NCBI GenBank assembly: GCA_964420325.1
Contig: CAYQSU010000028.1
Coordinates: 1 to 39,417 of the forward strand
Reading direction: 5' to 3'
Length of the DNA stretch: 39,417 nt
Source of the DNA: CAYQSU01 sp964420325
GTDB lineage: Bacteria; Pseudomonadota; Alphaproteobacteria; Rhodospirillales; Defluviicoccaceae
The translations under genes were made by a program, and so were the position numbers. Below the pieces are notes generated by a model. The model had not been told where the DNA came from. It worked only from the letters and a program-made list of their open reading frames with translations, and did not search any database. Below are positions 17,609 to 25,782 of this stretch, piece after piece (the first letter of the stretch is position 1; the number at the start of each line of letters is the position of its first letter).

Positions 17609-18412
17609 ATGGCCACGCAGAACATCTTCGAGGTCCTGCCTGCCGGACGCGTGAACTGGGCGGTGGGCTCCGTTCACGGCGACGTCGGGCGCCTGGAGCG
17701 GCTGCATGTGGTGCTCGCCGAGGCCATTCGCCCCGAGCACAACCTCGTCTATCTCGGCAACTTCCTCGGCATCGGCCAGGGAGTCGGCGAAACCGTCGAG
17801 GAGCTTCTCCTGTTCCGGCGCGCACATCTCGCCACGCAGCTTGCGCCGGACGCCGGCGCCATCGTCTACCTGCGCGGCCGGCAGGAGGAGATGTGGCACA
17901 AGCTCCTGCAGGTCCAGTTCGCTCCCAACCCCCGCGAGGTCCTCGAGTGGATGCTGAGCCAGGGCGTCGGCGCGACGCTCGAGGCCTATGGCGGCACCAT
18001 CGCCGAGGCGCGCAGGGCCGCCGCCATGGGCGCGGTGACACTGTCGCAGTGGACCAACCGGCTGCGGGCGACGATGCGCGCCCGCGACGGCCACGAGCGC
18101 CTGATGAGCGCTCTCCGGCGCGCCGCCTACACCGAGGACCAGGGGCTGCTGTTCGTCAACGCCGGGATCGACTTCTCGCGTCCGCTGTCGGAGCAGACCG
18201 ATACGTTCTGGTGGGGCGGCCGCGATTTCGACGATGCCGACCGGCCCTACGGCGAGTTCCGCCGCGTCATCCGAGGCTTCGACTATCGCCACAAAGGCAT
18301 GTGGACCAAGGAATTCGCCGCATCCATCGATGGCGGGTGCGGATTCGGCGGCTCCCTTGTCGCAGCCCGGTTCGACGCCTCCGGAGCGCCCGTCGACACC
18401 ATCGAGGTCTGA
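17609..18412 (+). CDS. metallophosphatase-like protein lacking metal ligands (pseudophosphatase)
   Basis: 267 aa. The layout is that of PrpA/ApaH-type calcineurin phosphatases, but every signature is altered. GDxHG reads GSVHG (residues 20-24), GDxxDRG reads GNFLGIG (50-56), GNHE reads GRQE (90-93), and the late FVHAG reads FVNAG. Thus the metal-binding Asp, Asn and His residues are largely gone, while the fold-defining surroundings (VYLRG, FWWGGRDF, GFDYRHKG) are kept, so it is probably a structural or regulatory relative, not an active phosphatase. Start chosen at ATG 17609; an in-frame GTG at 17558 is possible. The stop overlaps the next start (TGATG). Position right after carD suggests a conserved partnership (inference). 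Confidence 0.72.
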   Translation: MATQNIFEVLPAGRVNWAVGSVHGDVGRLERLHVVLAEAIRPEHNLVYLGNFLGIGQGVGETVEELLLFRRAHLATQLAPDAGAIVYLRGRQEEMWHKLLQVQFAPNPREVLEWMLSQGVGATLEAYGGTIAEARRAAAMGAVTLSQWTNRLRATMRARDGHERLMSALRRAAYTEDQGLLFVNAGIDFSRPLSEQTDTFWWGGRDFDDADRPYGEFRRVIRGFDYRHKGMWTKEFAASIDGGCGFGGSLVAARFDASGAPVDTIEV

Positions 18413-18882
18413 TGGCCGGTCGGCCGCTCGTGACGCGGATCGTCTCCGGCGGCCAGACCGGTGTCGACCGCGCGGCGCTCGACACCGCCCTTGCCCTCGG
18501 TCTCGGCTGCGGCGGTTGGGCGCCCAAGGGCCGCCGTGCGGAGGACGGCCGCATTCCCGATCGTTACCCGCTGCGGGAGACGGAGAGCGCGGCGTACGAC
18601 GTTCGCACCCGGCGCAACGTGCGCGACTCCGACGCCACGCTCATCCTCACCCGGGGTCGCCTGACGGGGGGCACGGCGCTGACCCTCCAGCTCGCCCGCA
18701 GCATCGGCCGGCCCCATCTCGTCGTCGATCTCGATGCCGCGCCGCACGTGGACGCGGCGCGCCGCTGGCTCATCGACACCGGCGTCGCGACGCTCAACGT
18801 CGCCGGGCCGCGAGAGAGCGGATTGCCCGGCATCTATGAAGAGGCCCGCGATTTCCTGGGAAGGCTGTTGGCGCCGACCTGA
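18412..18882 (+). CDS. putative molybdenum carrier / SLOG-like nucleotide-binding protein
   Basis: 156 aa. The N-terminus TRIVSGGQTGVDRAALDTAL, with GCGGWAPKGRRAEDGRIPDR, YPLRETESAAYDVRTRRNVR, then DSDATLILTRGRLTGGTALT and RPHLVVDLD matches the 'putative molybdenum carrier' (MoCo_carrier) family, a Rossmann-type fold related to the YpsA/DprA-like SLOG group. No molybdenum-enzyme genes lie nearby, so the name should be read as a family label. Its ATG shares one base with the stop of the pseudophosphatase gene, so translation is likely coupled. It converges on the M48 gene with 13 nt between. Confidence 0.85.
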   Translation: MAGRPLVTRIVSGGQTGVDRAALDTALALGLGCGGWAPKGRRAEDGRIPDRYPLRETESAAYDVRTRRNVRDSDATLILTRGRLTGGTALTLQLARSIGRPHLVVDLDAAPHVDAARRWLIDTGVATLNVAGPRESGLPGIYEEARDFLGRLLAPT

Positions 18883-18895
18883 CCCCCGCTTGCGG

Positions 18896-20392
18896 TCACT
18901 GGGTGCTGACGGTCTTCAGCGTCTGGCCGGGTCTCAGCGCCTCGCCCCGCTGCAAGCCGTTGAGCGCGAGGAAGCGCTCCAAGGGTGCATCCGAGAACGG
19001 CATCCGCGCCGCCAGCCGTTCGGCAGTGTCGCCCTGGCGCACGGTCACCGTGCGGATCCGGAGCGGGCGGATCGCCGCCGCCTCTGACGGCGTCAGCCGG
19101 CGGAAGCTGAAGGTGGTGCGCTGCAGTTCGGTGGCGAAAGGCCCCGTCAGCTGCGGGGGCGTGACGAAGACGAAGCGATAGAGGCGGTCCGGCGCCTCGC
19201 GGATGGCGACAAGGCGCACGTCGGCTTGCCCGCCCCGCGCCTGCACCCGGCCGGCTCCGGTCGCGCCCTCCATGCCGTTGACGTCGATACGCTCGATGTT
19301 GCGCAGCCCGAGCTGGCCGCCCCAGGACTGCCCGACGTAGGCGGGCAGGCTCGCGACCCGTCGCGCCGTCTCGGATCGCTCCATATCGAAGGCGATGACG
19401 GAGCCTTCCGGCCCGCGCGCGATGACCGCGCTCGGCGTGTTGAGCAACGCGAACCCCTCCGGGGCGCGGAACGCGATCCTCAGCGTGGGGTGAAGGAAGT
19501 CCCGGCCGATGCGCACCCCCTGAGCCGGGTCGTCGCCGTAGACGAGGCCGTCGATCGCCGCCAGGTAGTCCTCCCGGCCGACGCGCGGCGCCCGCTGCGG
19601 CGTCGCCGAGGCCGGCGCCGCGTCGCCGGCGAGGCGGATGGCCTGCTGGATGCGGTCGCCGGTGCGCGGGTGCGACGCCATGATGTCGAAGCGGTCGGCG
19701 GCCGACGCGCGCCCGGCGAGGGCCGCCCGCAGCTGGGTGTCGCGCTGCAGCTTCTCGAAGAAGCTGGCCATGGCGTTGGGATCGTAGCCGGCACGCGTCA
19801 TGTAGCGCACGGCCAGCATGTCGGCCTCCAGCTCCTGCTCGCGGGAGTAGCTTTGCAGGTACGCCTGCGCGCCGAACGCCGCCACATCCGAGGTGCCGGG
19901 CAGGCCGGCCGCCGCGCCGACGGCGCCGAGAACGGCCGCACCGAGCCCCGCCGCCACCTGCCGGCTGTAGCGTTCGGCCGAATGGCGGGCGACGACATGG
20001 CCGATCTCGTGCGCGAGAACGCCGGCGAGTTCGGCCTCGCTGTCGGCGATCGCCAGGAGGCCGCGGCTGACGTACACGTAGCCGCCCGGCAAGGCGAACG
20101 CGTTGGCCGTGGCATCGTTGAGCACGGTGAAGGTAAAGGGGACATCCGGCGTCTCGGTGGTCCGCGCCAGGGCCTGGCCGATGCCGGAGACGTACGCGGC
20201 CAGCCGCCGATCCTCGTACTCGCCGCCGAACTGCTGCACCAGCTTGGGGTGCTCGCGCGCACCGATCTCCCGTTCCTGGTCGGTCGACATCAGCGCCGTG
20301 AACGTGCGCTGGCCGGTGGCCGGATTCGTCGCGCACGCGGACAAGAAGACCAGACCGGCGAGGATGAGCGCGAGCGAGCGAAGCATCGCCAT
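18896..20392 (-). CDS. M48-family metalloprotease lipoprotein with LysM-like C-terminus
   Basis: 498 aa. A lipoprotein signal (LRSLALILAGLVFLSAC, Cys20) is followed by an M48 peptidase domain with zinc motif H128-E-I-G-H132 in GVLAHEIGHVVARHSAERY. The third-ligand segment is QELEADMLAVRYM (about 186-198), and ASHPRTGDRIQQA is the family's trailing motif. The middle third has no name known to me. The last 60 residues (TVTVRQGDTAERLAARM, FLALNGL, LRPGQTLKTV) look like a LysM module, implying peptidoglycan or envelope location. Relatives such as BepA and LoiP act in outer-membrane protein quality control. Start chosen at ATG 20392; ATG 20386 also fits. Upstream is a divergent promoter region shared with the cytochrome b561 gene. 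Confidence 0.92.
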   Translation of the reverse strand: MAMLRSLALILAGLVFLSACATNPATGQRTFTALMSTDQEREIGAREHPKLVQQFGGEYEDRRLAAYVSGIGQALARTTETPDVPFTFTVLNDATANAFALPGGYVYVSRGLLAIADSEAELAGVLAHEIGHVVARHSAERYSRQVAAGLGAAVLGAVGAAAGLPGTSDVAAFGAQAYLQSYSREQELEADMLAVRYMTRAGYDPNAMASFFEKLQRDTQLRAALAGRASAADRFDIMASHPRTGDRIQQAIRLAGDAAPASATPQRAPRVGREDYLAAIDGLVYGDDPAQGVRIGRDFLHPTLRIAFRAPEGFALLNTPSAVIARGPEGSVIAFDMERSETARRVASLPAYVGQSWGGQLGLRNIERIDVNGMEGATGAGRVQARGGQADVRLVAIREAPDRLYRFVFVTPPQLTGPFATELQRTTFSFRRLTPSEAAAIRPLRIRTVTVRQGDTAERLAARMPFSDAPLERFLALNGLQRGEALRPGQTLKTVSTQ

Positions 20393-20457
20393 CAATATGC
20401 GGCGCGGCCCATCCGACGGCAAGCCGGGGCCGACGGCACGGACGCGGCATCGGGGTT

Positions 20458-20486
20458 GACCCGTCGCGGTCACCGCTGACACTCTG
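20458..20486 (+). promoter_or_regulatory. weak promoter candidate for the cytochrome b561 gene
   Basis: TTGACC (20458-20463) is a strong alphaproteobacterial -35 match; ACACTC 17 nt later is a poor -10. The start codon at 20512 would lie about 20 nt beyond the start point. Confidence 0.3.
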
Positions 20487-20511
20487 CCGCCGGACACAGG
20501 AACCTCGGCCG

Positions 20512-21222
20512 ATGAACGAAGCGAGCGAAGACGCGCGTGACGGCGAGACGCGCAGCGCGGCGACATCGGTTCCCGTCTGGGATCCGGCGACGCGGCTGTT
20601 TCACTGGGCGCTCGTCGCGCTGGTGGCGATCAACGTTTATACCGGCCTGGTCGGCGGCCTTGGCGAGATGGAGCTGCACAAGCTTTCCGGCTACGCCATC
20701 CTGTCGCTGGTGCTGTTCCGCCTGCTCTGGGGCTTCGCCGGCAGCCGGCACTCGCGCTTCGCCGATTTCGTGAAGGGTCCCCGCTCCGTTCTCGCCTACG
20801 CGCGCCGCCTCGCCGGCGCCGGCCGTGCGCACATCGCCGGCCACAACCCGCTCGGCGGCTGGTCGGTGATGGCGATGCTGCTGGTGCTCCTGGTGCAGGC
20901 GGCGACCGGGCTCTTTGCCAACGACGACATCTTCACCGAGGGCCCGCTCGCGCGGAAGGTGACGAAGGCGACCAGCGATGCACTGACCGCCGTGCACAAG
21001 GCCAACGCGCGCATTCTGTTCGTGCTGATCGCCGTCCACCTCGCCGCCGTGCTCGGCTATCTGCTCGTCAAGCGAGAGAACCTCATCCTGCCGATGGTGA
21101 CCGGCCGCAGGCCTCGGCGCCCGGGCGAGTCCGAGGTCGGCGAGGCGTTCGTGCCGCAGTGGCGGGCGGTGGTGGCGCTCGCCGCCGCCGCCCTCTCTGT
21201 CTGGTGGATTCTGAGACTGTGA
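20512..21222 (+). CDS. cytochrome b561 (diheme membrane cytochrome)
   Basis: 236 aa. Four core transmembrane helices carry the haem-ligating His residues: WDPATRLFHWALVALVAINV, MELHKLSGYAILSLVLF, a third helix with GWSVMAMLLVLLVQ, and VHKANARILFVLIAVHLAAV. A last hydrophobic stretch near the C-terminus (ALAAAALSVWWIL) could be a fifth helix. It accepts electrons from quinol or a cytochrome partner. The gene is convergent with a class II cytochrome c' (27 nt between ends), and small b561 proteins frequently sit beside soluble c cytochromes. ATG at 20512 is uncontested. Confidence 0.93.
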   Translation: MNEASEDARDGETRSAATSVPVWDPATRLFHWALVALVAINVYTGLVGGLGEMELHKLSGYAILSLVLFRLLWGFAGSRHSRFADFVKGPRSVLAYARRLAGAGRAHIAGHNPLGGWSVMAMLLVLLVQAATGLFANDDIFTEGPLARKVTKATSDALTAVHKANARILFVLIAVHLAAVLGYLLVKRENLILPMVTGRRPRRPGESEVGEAFVPQWRAVVALAAAALSVWWILRL

Positions 21223-21249
21223 GGCAGTGACCGCCGCCGCGCTCGGCGG

Positions 21250-21702
21250 CTACTTCACGTCCTTGCGGAAGGAATCGTGGCAGCCCTTGCAGGTCTTGCC
21301 GAGCTCGCCGAGGGCGGCTCCGACGTTCCTCGGGTTCTCCTCCGCGACCCGGTTCAGCTCTGCCGCGGCCGTCTGGAACGCCGTCATCGCCTTCTTGAAC
21401 TCGTCGGGCTTCTGCCAGATCGCCGGCAGCGCGCGGCTGTCGCCCACGCCCGAGCTCTCGGGGAAGATCCTCGGCGCGATCTCGGCAAGCTCGGCAAGCG
21501 CGCGCGCGTGTCCCTTCAGGTCGCCCGTGAACGGAACCTCGCCCTTGACGATGCCGGCCATCGCCCCGGTGTGGCCGCCAACGGCTTTCATCACGGACTG
21601 ACGGTAGGTGATCATGCCCTGATCGGCCGGCGCGGGTGCGGCCGGCGCAAGCGCAACAAAGGTCAAGGCGGTGAACGCGAACAGTCGGCGAACGTCGAGC
21701 AT
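21250..21702 (-). CDS. class II cytochrome c (cytochrome c'-type)
   Basis: 150 aa with a signal peptide (FAFTALTFVALAPAAPAPA), so periplasmic. A four-helix-bundle body of family type (ITYRQSVMKAVGGHTGAM, GDLKGHARALAELAEI) ends in the C-terminal haem motif C138-K-G-C141-H142 of GKTCKGCHDSFRKDVK, the hallmark of cytochromes c'. These carry pentacoordinate haem that binds NO and CO; roles in NO protection are known for several members. The start at 21702 is preceded by GGAGAGGGAGA. The gene converges on cytochrome b561, which could be its redox partner (inference). Confidence 0.92.
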   Translation of the reverse strand: MLDVRRLFAFTALTFVALAPAAPAPADQGMITYRQSVMKAVGGHTGAMAGIVKGEVPFTGDLKGHARALAELAEIAPRIFPESSGVGDSRALPAIWQKPDEFKKAMTAFQTAAAELNRVAEENPRNVGAALGELGKTCKGCHDSFRKDVK

Positions 21703-21880
21703 CCGGGATCTCCCTCTCCAAGCCGTGGAACGTGGTTTTCGCCCTGCCAACAGGCTGGGCGCCGGATTATTCCCCGGAGACGGCAAGAAAACAACGTGAA
21801 CGGCTATCGACAGGGGCCCGAATCACCTATGCTCGCCCGGTACAGCGCCCGCCTTTGACCGACCACCGTTCGGGACGCCC

Positions 21881-22468
21881 ATGCCGCTCGCCATCCGTTC
21901 GCTCTGCGTCCTCTGCGGTTCCCGTGACGGCAACGACCCGGCCTACCGCGAGGCGTCGATTCGCTTCGGCATGCTGATGGCGGAGAGGCAGATCCGGCTC
22001 GTCTATGGCGGCGGCTCCGTCGGCCTCATGGGCATCATCGCCGACACGGTCCTGGCGGCCGGCGGCACGGTGATCGGCATCATTCCGGACTTTCTGATGA
22101 AGTACGAGGTCGGGCACTCGCGCCTGACCGAGCTCGTCGTCACCGGCAGCATGCAGGATCGCAAGCGCCGCATGTTCGAGCAGGCGGACGGCTTCGTCGT
22201 GCTGCCGGGTGGCCTCGGCACCCTCGACGAGGCCCTCGAGATCCTCACCTGGAAGCAGCTCCGACTGCACTCCGCTCCCGTCGTTCTGCTCGACGTCGAC
22301 GGCTGCTGGCAGCCGTTCCGGGTGCTGATCGACGCCGTCATCCGGAGGGGCTTCGCGCATCCCGCCGTGACCGATCTGTTCACCATCGTGGGCTCGCCGG
22401 ACGCCGTCTTCCCGGCGCTCGAGGCGGCGGTCCGTCCCACTGACGAGGTGCTGACCAGTCATCTGTAG
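21881..22468 (+). CDS. LOG-family nucleoside monophosphate phosphoribohydrolase
   Basis: 195 aa. LCVLCGSRDGNDPAY, then LVYGGGSVGLMGIIADTVLA, MQDRKRRMFEQADGFVVLPG and the signature PGGLGTLDE (109-117) identify the LOG / 'lysine decarboxylase-like' Rossmann family, which cleaves the N-glycosidic bond of AMP or cytokinin nucleotides. It is not a decarboxylase despite the old family name. The Arg-Lys pair in QDRKRRMF and the final Glu of the signature are the catalytic positions. Divergent from cytochrome c', with 178 nt between; 55 nt before the ChaN-like gene on the same strand. Confidence 0.95.
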   Translation: MPLAIRSLCVLCGSRDGNDPAYREASIRFGMLMAERQIRLVYGGGSVGLMGIIADTVLAAGGTVIGIIPDFLMKYEVGHSRLTELVVTGSMQDRKRRMFEQADGFVVLPGGLGTLDEALEILTWKQLRLHSAPVVLLDVDGCWQPFRVLIDAVIRRGFAHPAVTDLFTIVGSPDAVFPALEAAVRPTDEVLTSHL

Positions 22469-22523
22469 GCCGCACCGCGGCGTATCCATTTTGATGCCGG
22501 CCTGGTGGGCCCGGGGGATCTGC

Positions 22524-23720
22524 ATGCGCGCGCTCACCGTCCTCGCCCTCGCCGCGACGATCGCCTCGACGGCACATGCCGACCGTCCGGCGCCATGCCC
22601 GGCCGCCGGGCAATGGCTGCTTCCGGCAGACGGCGAGACGATCGCCTTTCCCCGTCTTGTCGACCGGCTCGCCGCGCGCGCCGTGGTCCTTCTCGGCGAG
22701 CACCATGGCGATGCCGAACACCATCTCTGGGAGCTTGCCACCATCGCCGTGCTGCTCGGCCGGCGGTCCGACATCGTGCTCGGCTTCGAGGCGTTCCCGC
22801 GCGAGGCGCAGCCGGTGCTCGACCGCTGGACTCGGGGCGAGCTCTCGGAGGCGGAGCTCCTGAAGGGGACGCGATGGCACGAGGTCTGGGGCTATGACGC
22901 CGAGCCCTATCTGCCGCTGTTCCGCCTGGCACGCCAGCATCGGGTGCCGATGCTGGCGCTCAACGTCGACCGGTCGTTGATCGAGCGGGTCGGCAAACAG
23001 GGATGGCAGGCGATCCCTGAGCAGGACCGCCATGGCCTCTCCGACCCGGCGCCGCCGACCGAGGCCTATCGCCGCTCGCTTGCCGGCGTCTTTGCGCTGA
23101 AGAGGCAGCATGCGGTGGCGGGCGCCGAGGTCTCCCCGGAGGAGGTGGAGAGGGCCCTCCGCGATCCCAGGCTCAAGACCTTCGTCGACGCCCAGCTGAC
23201 CTGGGATCGCGCCATGGCGGAAGCCATCGCGGCGGCCCTCACGGCCGCGCCGCCGCCGCTGGTCGTCGCTGTCATGGGCCGCGGCCACGTCGAGCATGGC
23301 TGGGGCGTTCCTCACCAGCTCCGGGATCTCGGCGTCGCCGACGTCGCGGTGCTGCTGCCGGAGCGGTGGCGCGAGACGTGCTCGGAGATCCCGGGCGATG
23401 TCGCCGATGCCTTGTTCCTGATCGATGCCGCCGAGCGGCGCGAGCCGCCGCGGCCCCGCCTCGGCGTGATGGTCGAGACCGCGCCGCGCGGCGTCAGGAT
23501 TACGGCGGTCGCCGACGGCTCGATCGCCATGCAGGCCGGCCTTAGGGCCGATGACGTCATCGTGTCGGCCGCCGGACGACCGCTCGAGGAGGCCGCCGAA
23601 CTGATCGCCATCGTCAAGCACCAGGCACCCGGAACATGGCTGCCGCTGACGGTGCTTCGCGACGCCGAGGAGCTGGAGCTGGTCGCCAGGTTCGCTCCGC
23701 GATCGGACCGGGGAGAATGA
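22524..23720 (+). CDS. ChaN-like haem-binding/Tiki-type protein fused to a PDZ domain
   Basis: 398 aa with a signal peptide (ALTVLALAATIASTAHA), so periplasmic. The core (about 30-290) has GEHHGDAEHHLWELATIAVL (GEHHGD at 58-63) and FEAFPREAQPVLDRW, with VMGRGHVEHGWGVPHQL, the hallmarks of the ChaN / Cofac_haem_bdg_2 domain. A PDZ domain follows at about 308-392 (RPRLGVMVETAPRGVRITAV, MQAGLRADDVIVSAAGRPL). ChaN is an iron-regulated haem-binding lipoprotein, and the fold is related to TraB/Tiki metalloproteases. The fusion with PDZ suggests a scaffold or protease role in the periplasm. Its stop overlaps the start of the M1-like gene (ATGA), so the two are coupled. GGGGGAT lies 5 nt before the start. 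Confidence 0.9.
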   Translation: MRALTVLALAATIASTAHADRPAPCPAAGQWLLPADGETIAFPRLVDRLAARAVVLLGEHHGDAEHHLWELATIAVLLGRRSDIVLGFEAFPREAQPVLDRWTRGELSEAELLKGTRWHEVWGYDAEPYLPLFRLARQHRVPMLALNVDRSLIERVGKQGWQAIPEQDRHGLSDPAPPTEAYRRSLAGVFALKRQHAVAGAEVSPEEVERALRDPRLKTFVDAQLTWDRAMAEAIAAALTAAPPPLVVAVMGRGHVEHGWGVPHQLRDLGVADVAVLLPERWRETCSEIPGDVADALFLIDAAERREPPRPRLGVMVETAPRGVRITAVADGSIAMQAGLRADDVIVSAAGRPLEEAAELIAIVKHQAPGTWLPLTVLRDAEELELVARFAPRSDRGE

Positions 23721-25681
23721 TCAGACTCGGCGCCGCACTTTGCCTGATCGTGACGGTCGCGATCGCGCCCGCCCTTCCGGCGAGCTCTTTCCATCACGAC
23801 GTCGACGTCGCCCTCGACCTCGACGCCGGGCGAATCGAGGTGCGCGTTCGGATCATCTCCTCCGAGCCGCTTCCCCGCACGCTTCGGCTCGCCCCGTGGC
23901 TGGCGGTGACCGCGGCCAGCCTGGACGGCCGGCCCGTGGAGATCGAGCGGGACGGAGACCTCCTCGTCATCGACCGGCGCGCCGGCGCCGGCTCGATTCT
24001 GATCGTCGCCTATGCGGGAACGCCGCCTGCCGCGCCATCGCCGGAAGCGCCGATCATCGGGCCCGCCGGCGCGTTCCTGCCGGCCGGCACCCGGTGGCTT
24101 CCGGACCTTGGTGGTGGGGCCGCGAGCTTCCGTGTTGATGTGTCGGTCAGATCGCCCTATCGCGCCGTCGCCACCGGGCGCCTCGTGACGGAAGAGGCGG
24201 ACGAGGTGATGTATCGGGCGGAATTCGCCGCGGACGATCCGGGCGAGCCGCCTTCGCTGTTCGCCGGGCCCTACGAGATCCGCGAGCGATGGCACGGGGA
24301 GCTCCGCCTCAGGACCTATTTCGCGGAGGAGCGGAACGCCCTCGCCGACACGTATCTGCAGCGGCTCGCCGGCCTTGTCGACCGCTTCGAGGACCGCATC
24401 GGCGCCTATCCGTTCGCAAGCCTGTTCATCGTCTCGGCTCCGCTGCCCGTCGGCCTCGGCTTCCCGGGCGTGGTCTACGTCAGCGACGCCATCCTGCCGC
24501 TCCCGTTCATGCAGGGTCCGTCGCTCGCCCACGAGGTGCTGCACAACTGGTGGGGCAATGGCGTCCGCGTCGACTACGCCCGCGGCAACTGGAGCGAGGG
24601 GCTCACCACCTACATGGCCGATCACGCCCTTGCCGCCGAAGACGGCGCCGACCGCGCCCGCGAGATGCGGCTCGGCTGGCTCCGCGACTATGCCGCGCTG
24701 CCGCCGCGGCTGGACCGGCCGCTCTCCCGATTCACCGCCAGGCGCCTCGGCTCCGACCACGTGATCGGCTATGGCAAGGCGGCTTTCGTCTTTCACATGC
24801 TCGGCCACGAGGTCGGAGACGCCGCGTTCGCCCGGGCCCTCCGCCTCCTCTGGACGCGATACCGCGGCCGGACGGCCGGCTGGGACGAGCTTCGGCTCTG
24901 CTTCGAGGAGGCATCGGCACGCGATCTGGGTTGGTTCTTCGAGCAATGGGTCGACCGCGCGGGCGCCCCTCGCCTGGATCTCGAAACCGCCGAGGTCGCG
25001 GCACGCGAGGACGGCTACCGGGTGGCGATCGGGGTTGCCCAGGGCGACCCGCCGTTCCGCCTGTCGCTGCGGGTCGCGATCGAGACCGAGGGCGGGGTCC
25101 GGGAGCATCGGCTGACACTCGCCGGTCAGCGGGTGACGGTCGAGATCCCGGTGGCGGACCGGCCGACCGCCATCGCCGTGGACGCCGGTCACGACACCTT
25201 CCGGAGGCTCCATCTCGTGGAGGCGCCGCCGATCCTCCGCGCCGCCACCTTCGATCCGGCGATCGTCGCCGTCATCGCAGCCGATGGCCCGGAAGCGTCG
25301 GTGGCGGCGCGCCGTCTCGCGGAGCGGCTGCTCGAGCACGAGGTGGCGGTCGCGGCCCGGCCGCCCGCCGACGCCGCGGTGCCGTTCGTCCTCGCCGGCA
25401 CCGCGCCCGAGATCGAGGCGGCGCTCGCCAGGGCGGGGCTCGGCCCGGTGCCCGAGACCCTCGCGGGCCGCGGAACCGCCCGGGTCTGGACCGGCCGCAG
25501 GCCGTCGGGGCAGACCTACGTGGTCGTCGCCGGCGACGACGCCGCAGCTCTCGACGCACTGCGGCGATCGCTGCCGCACCACGGCGGCATGAGCTATCTC
25601 GCCTTCGACGGCGCCAAGGCCCTGGCCAAGGGCGTCTGGCCCGTCGGCGACAGCCCGCTGCGCCGGGCTCTCGCCCCCTGA
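23717..25681 (+). CDS. secreted M1-family (gluzincin) metallopeptidase
   Basis: 654 aa with an N-terminal hydrophobic segment (LGAALCLIVTVAIAPALPA), probably a signal peptide. The zinc site is H272-E-V-L-H276 followed by Glu294 in NWSEGLTTYM, the canonical HEXXH-x17-E spacing of M1 peptidases. Next to it are NWWGNGVRVDY and HVIGYGKAAFVFHML (family helices). The exopeptidase GxMEN motif is not clear; GLGFPGVVYVS occupies the equivalent strand. Residues 1-180 form the beta N-terminal domain, and the last 110 residues are an alpha/beta extension I do not recognise. The start overlaps the ChaN-PDZ stop, so both are probably produced and may work together in the periplasm. Confidence 0.9.
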   Translation: MIRLGAALCLIVTVAIAPALPASSFHHDVDVALDLDAGRIEVRVRIISSEPLPRTLRLAPWLAVTAASLDGRPVEIERDGDLLVIDRRAGAGSILIVAYAGTPPAAPSPEAPIIGPAGAFLPAGTRWLPDLGGGAASFRVDVSVRSPYRAVATGRLVTEEADEVMYRAEFAADDPGEPPSLFAGPYEIRERWHGELRLRTYFAEERNALADTYLQRLAGLVDRFEDRIGAYPFASLFIVSAPLPVGLGFPGVVYVSDAILPLPFMQGPSLAHEVLHNWWGNGVRVDYARGNWSEGLTTYMADHALAAEDGADRAREMRLGWLRDYAALPPRLDRPLSRFTARRLGSDHVIGYGKAAFVFHMLGHEVGDAAFARALRLLWTRYRGRTAGWDELRLCFEEASARDLGWFFEQWVDRAGAPRLDLETAEVAAREDGYRVAIGVAQGDPPFRLSLRVAIETEGGVREHRLTLAGQRVTVEIPVADRPTAIAVDAGHDTFRRLHLVEAPPILRAATFDPAIVAVIAADGPEASVAARRLAERLLEHEVAVAARPPADAAVPFVLAGTAPEIEAALARAGLGPVPETLAGRGTARVWTGRRPSGQTYVVVAGDDAAALDALRRSLPHHGGMSYLAFDGAKALAKGVWPVGDSPLRRALAP

Positions 25682-25768
25682 CCATTCTGGCGCGGGGAGG
25701 GTCGGAAAACGGGTGTTGCGTTGTGCCGGCCGGGTCTTCAGGATCCGTGGTCGATGATCGATGCGATC

Positions 25769-25782
25769 GGAGGCGTGGGTTG
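25769..25782 (+). promoter_or_regulatory. ribosome binding site deciding a TTG start
   Basis: GGAGG at 25769-25773 stands 6 nt before TTG at 25780, whereas the in-frame GTG at 25819 has no such site. A weak TTGCGT (25716-25721) / CAGGAT (25739-25744) pair with 17-nt spacing lies just upstream. Confidence 0.6.

Noticed and set aside
21233..21250. Hairpin GCCGCC-GCGCTC-GGCGGC between cytochrome b561 and cytochrome c'
   Set aside because: No T-run on either side, and such 6-bp G+C palindromes are common in this composition; not called as a bidirectional terminator.
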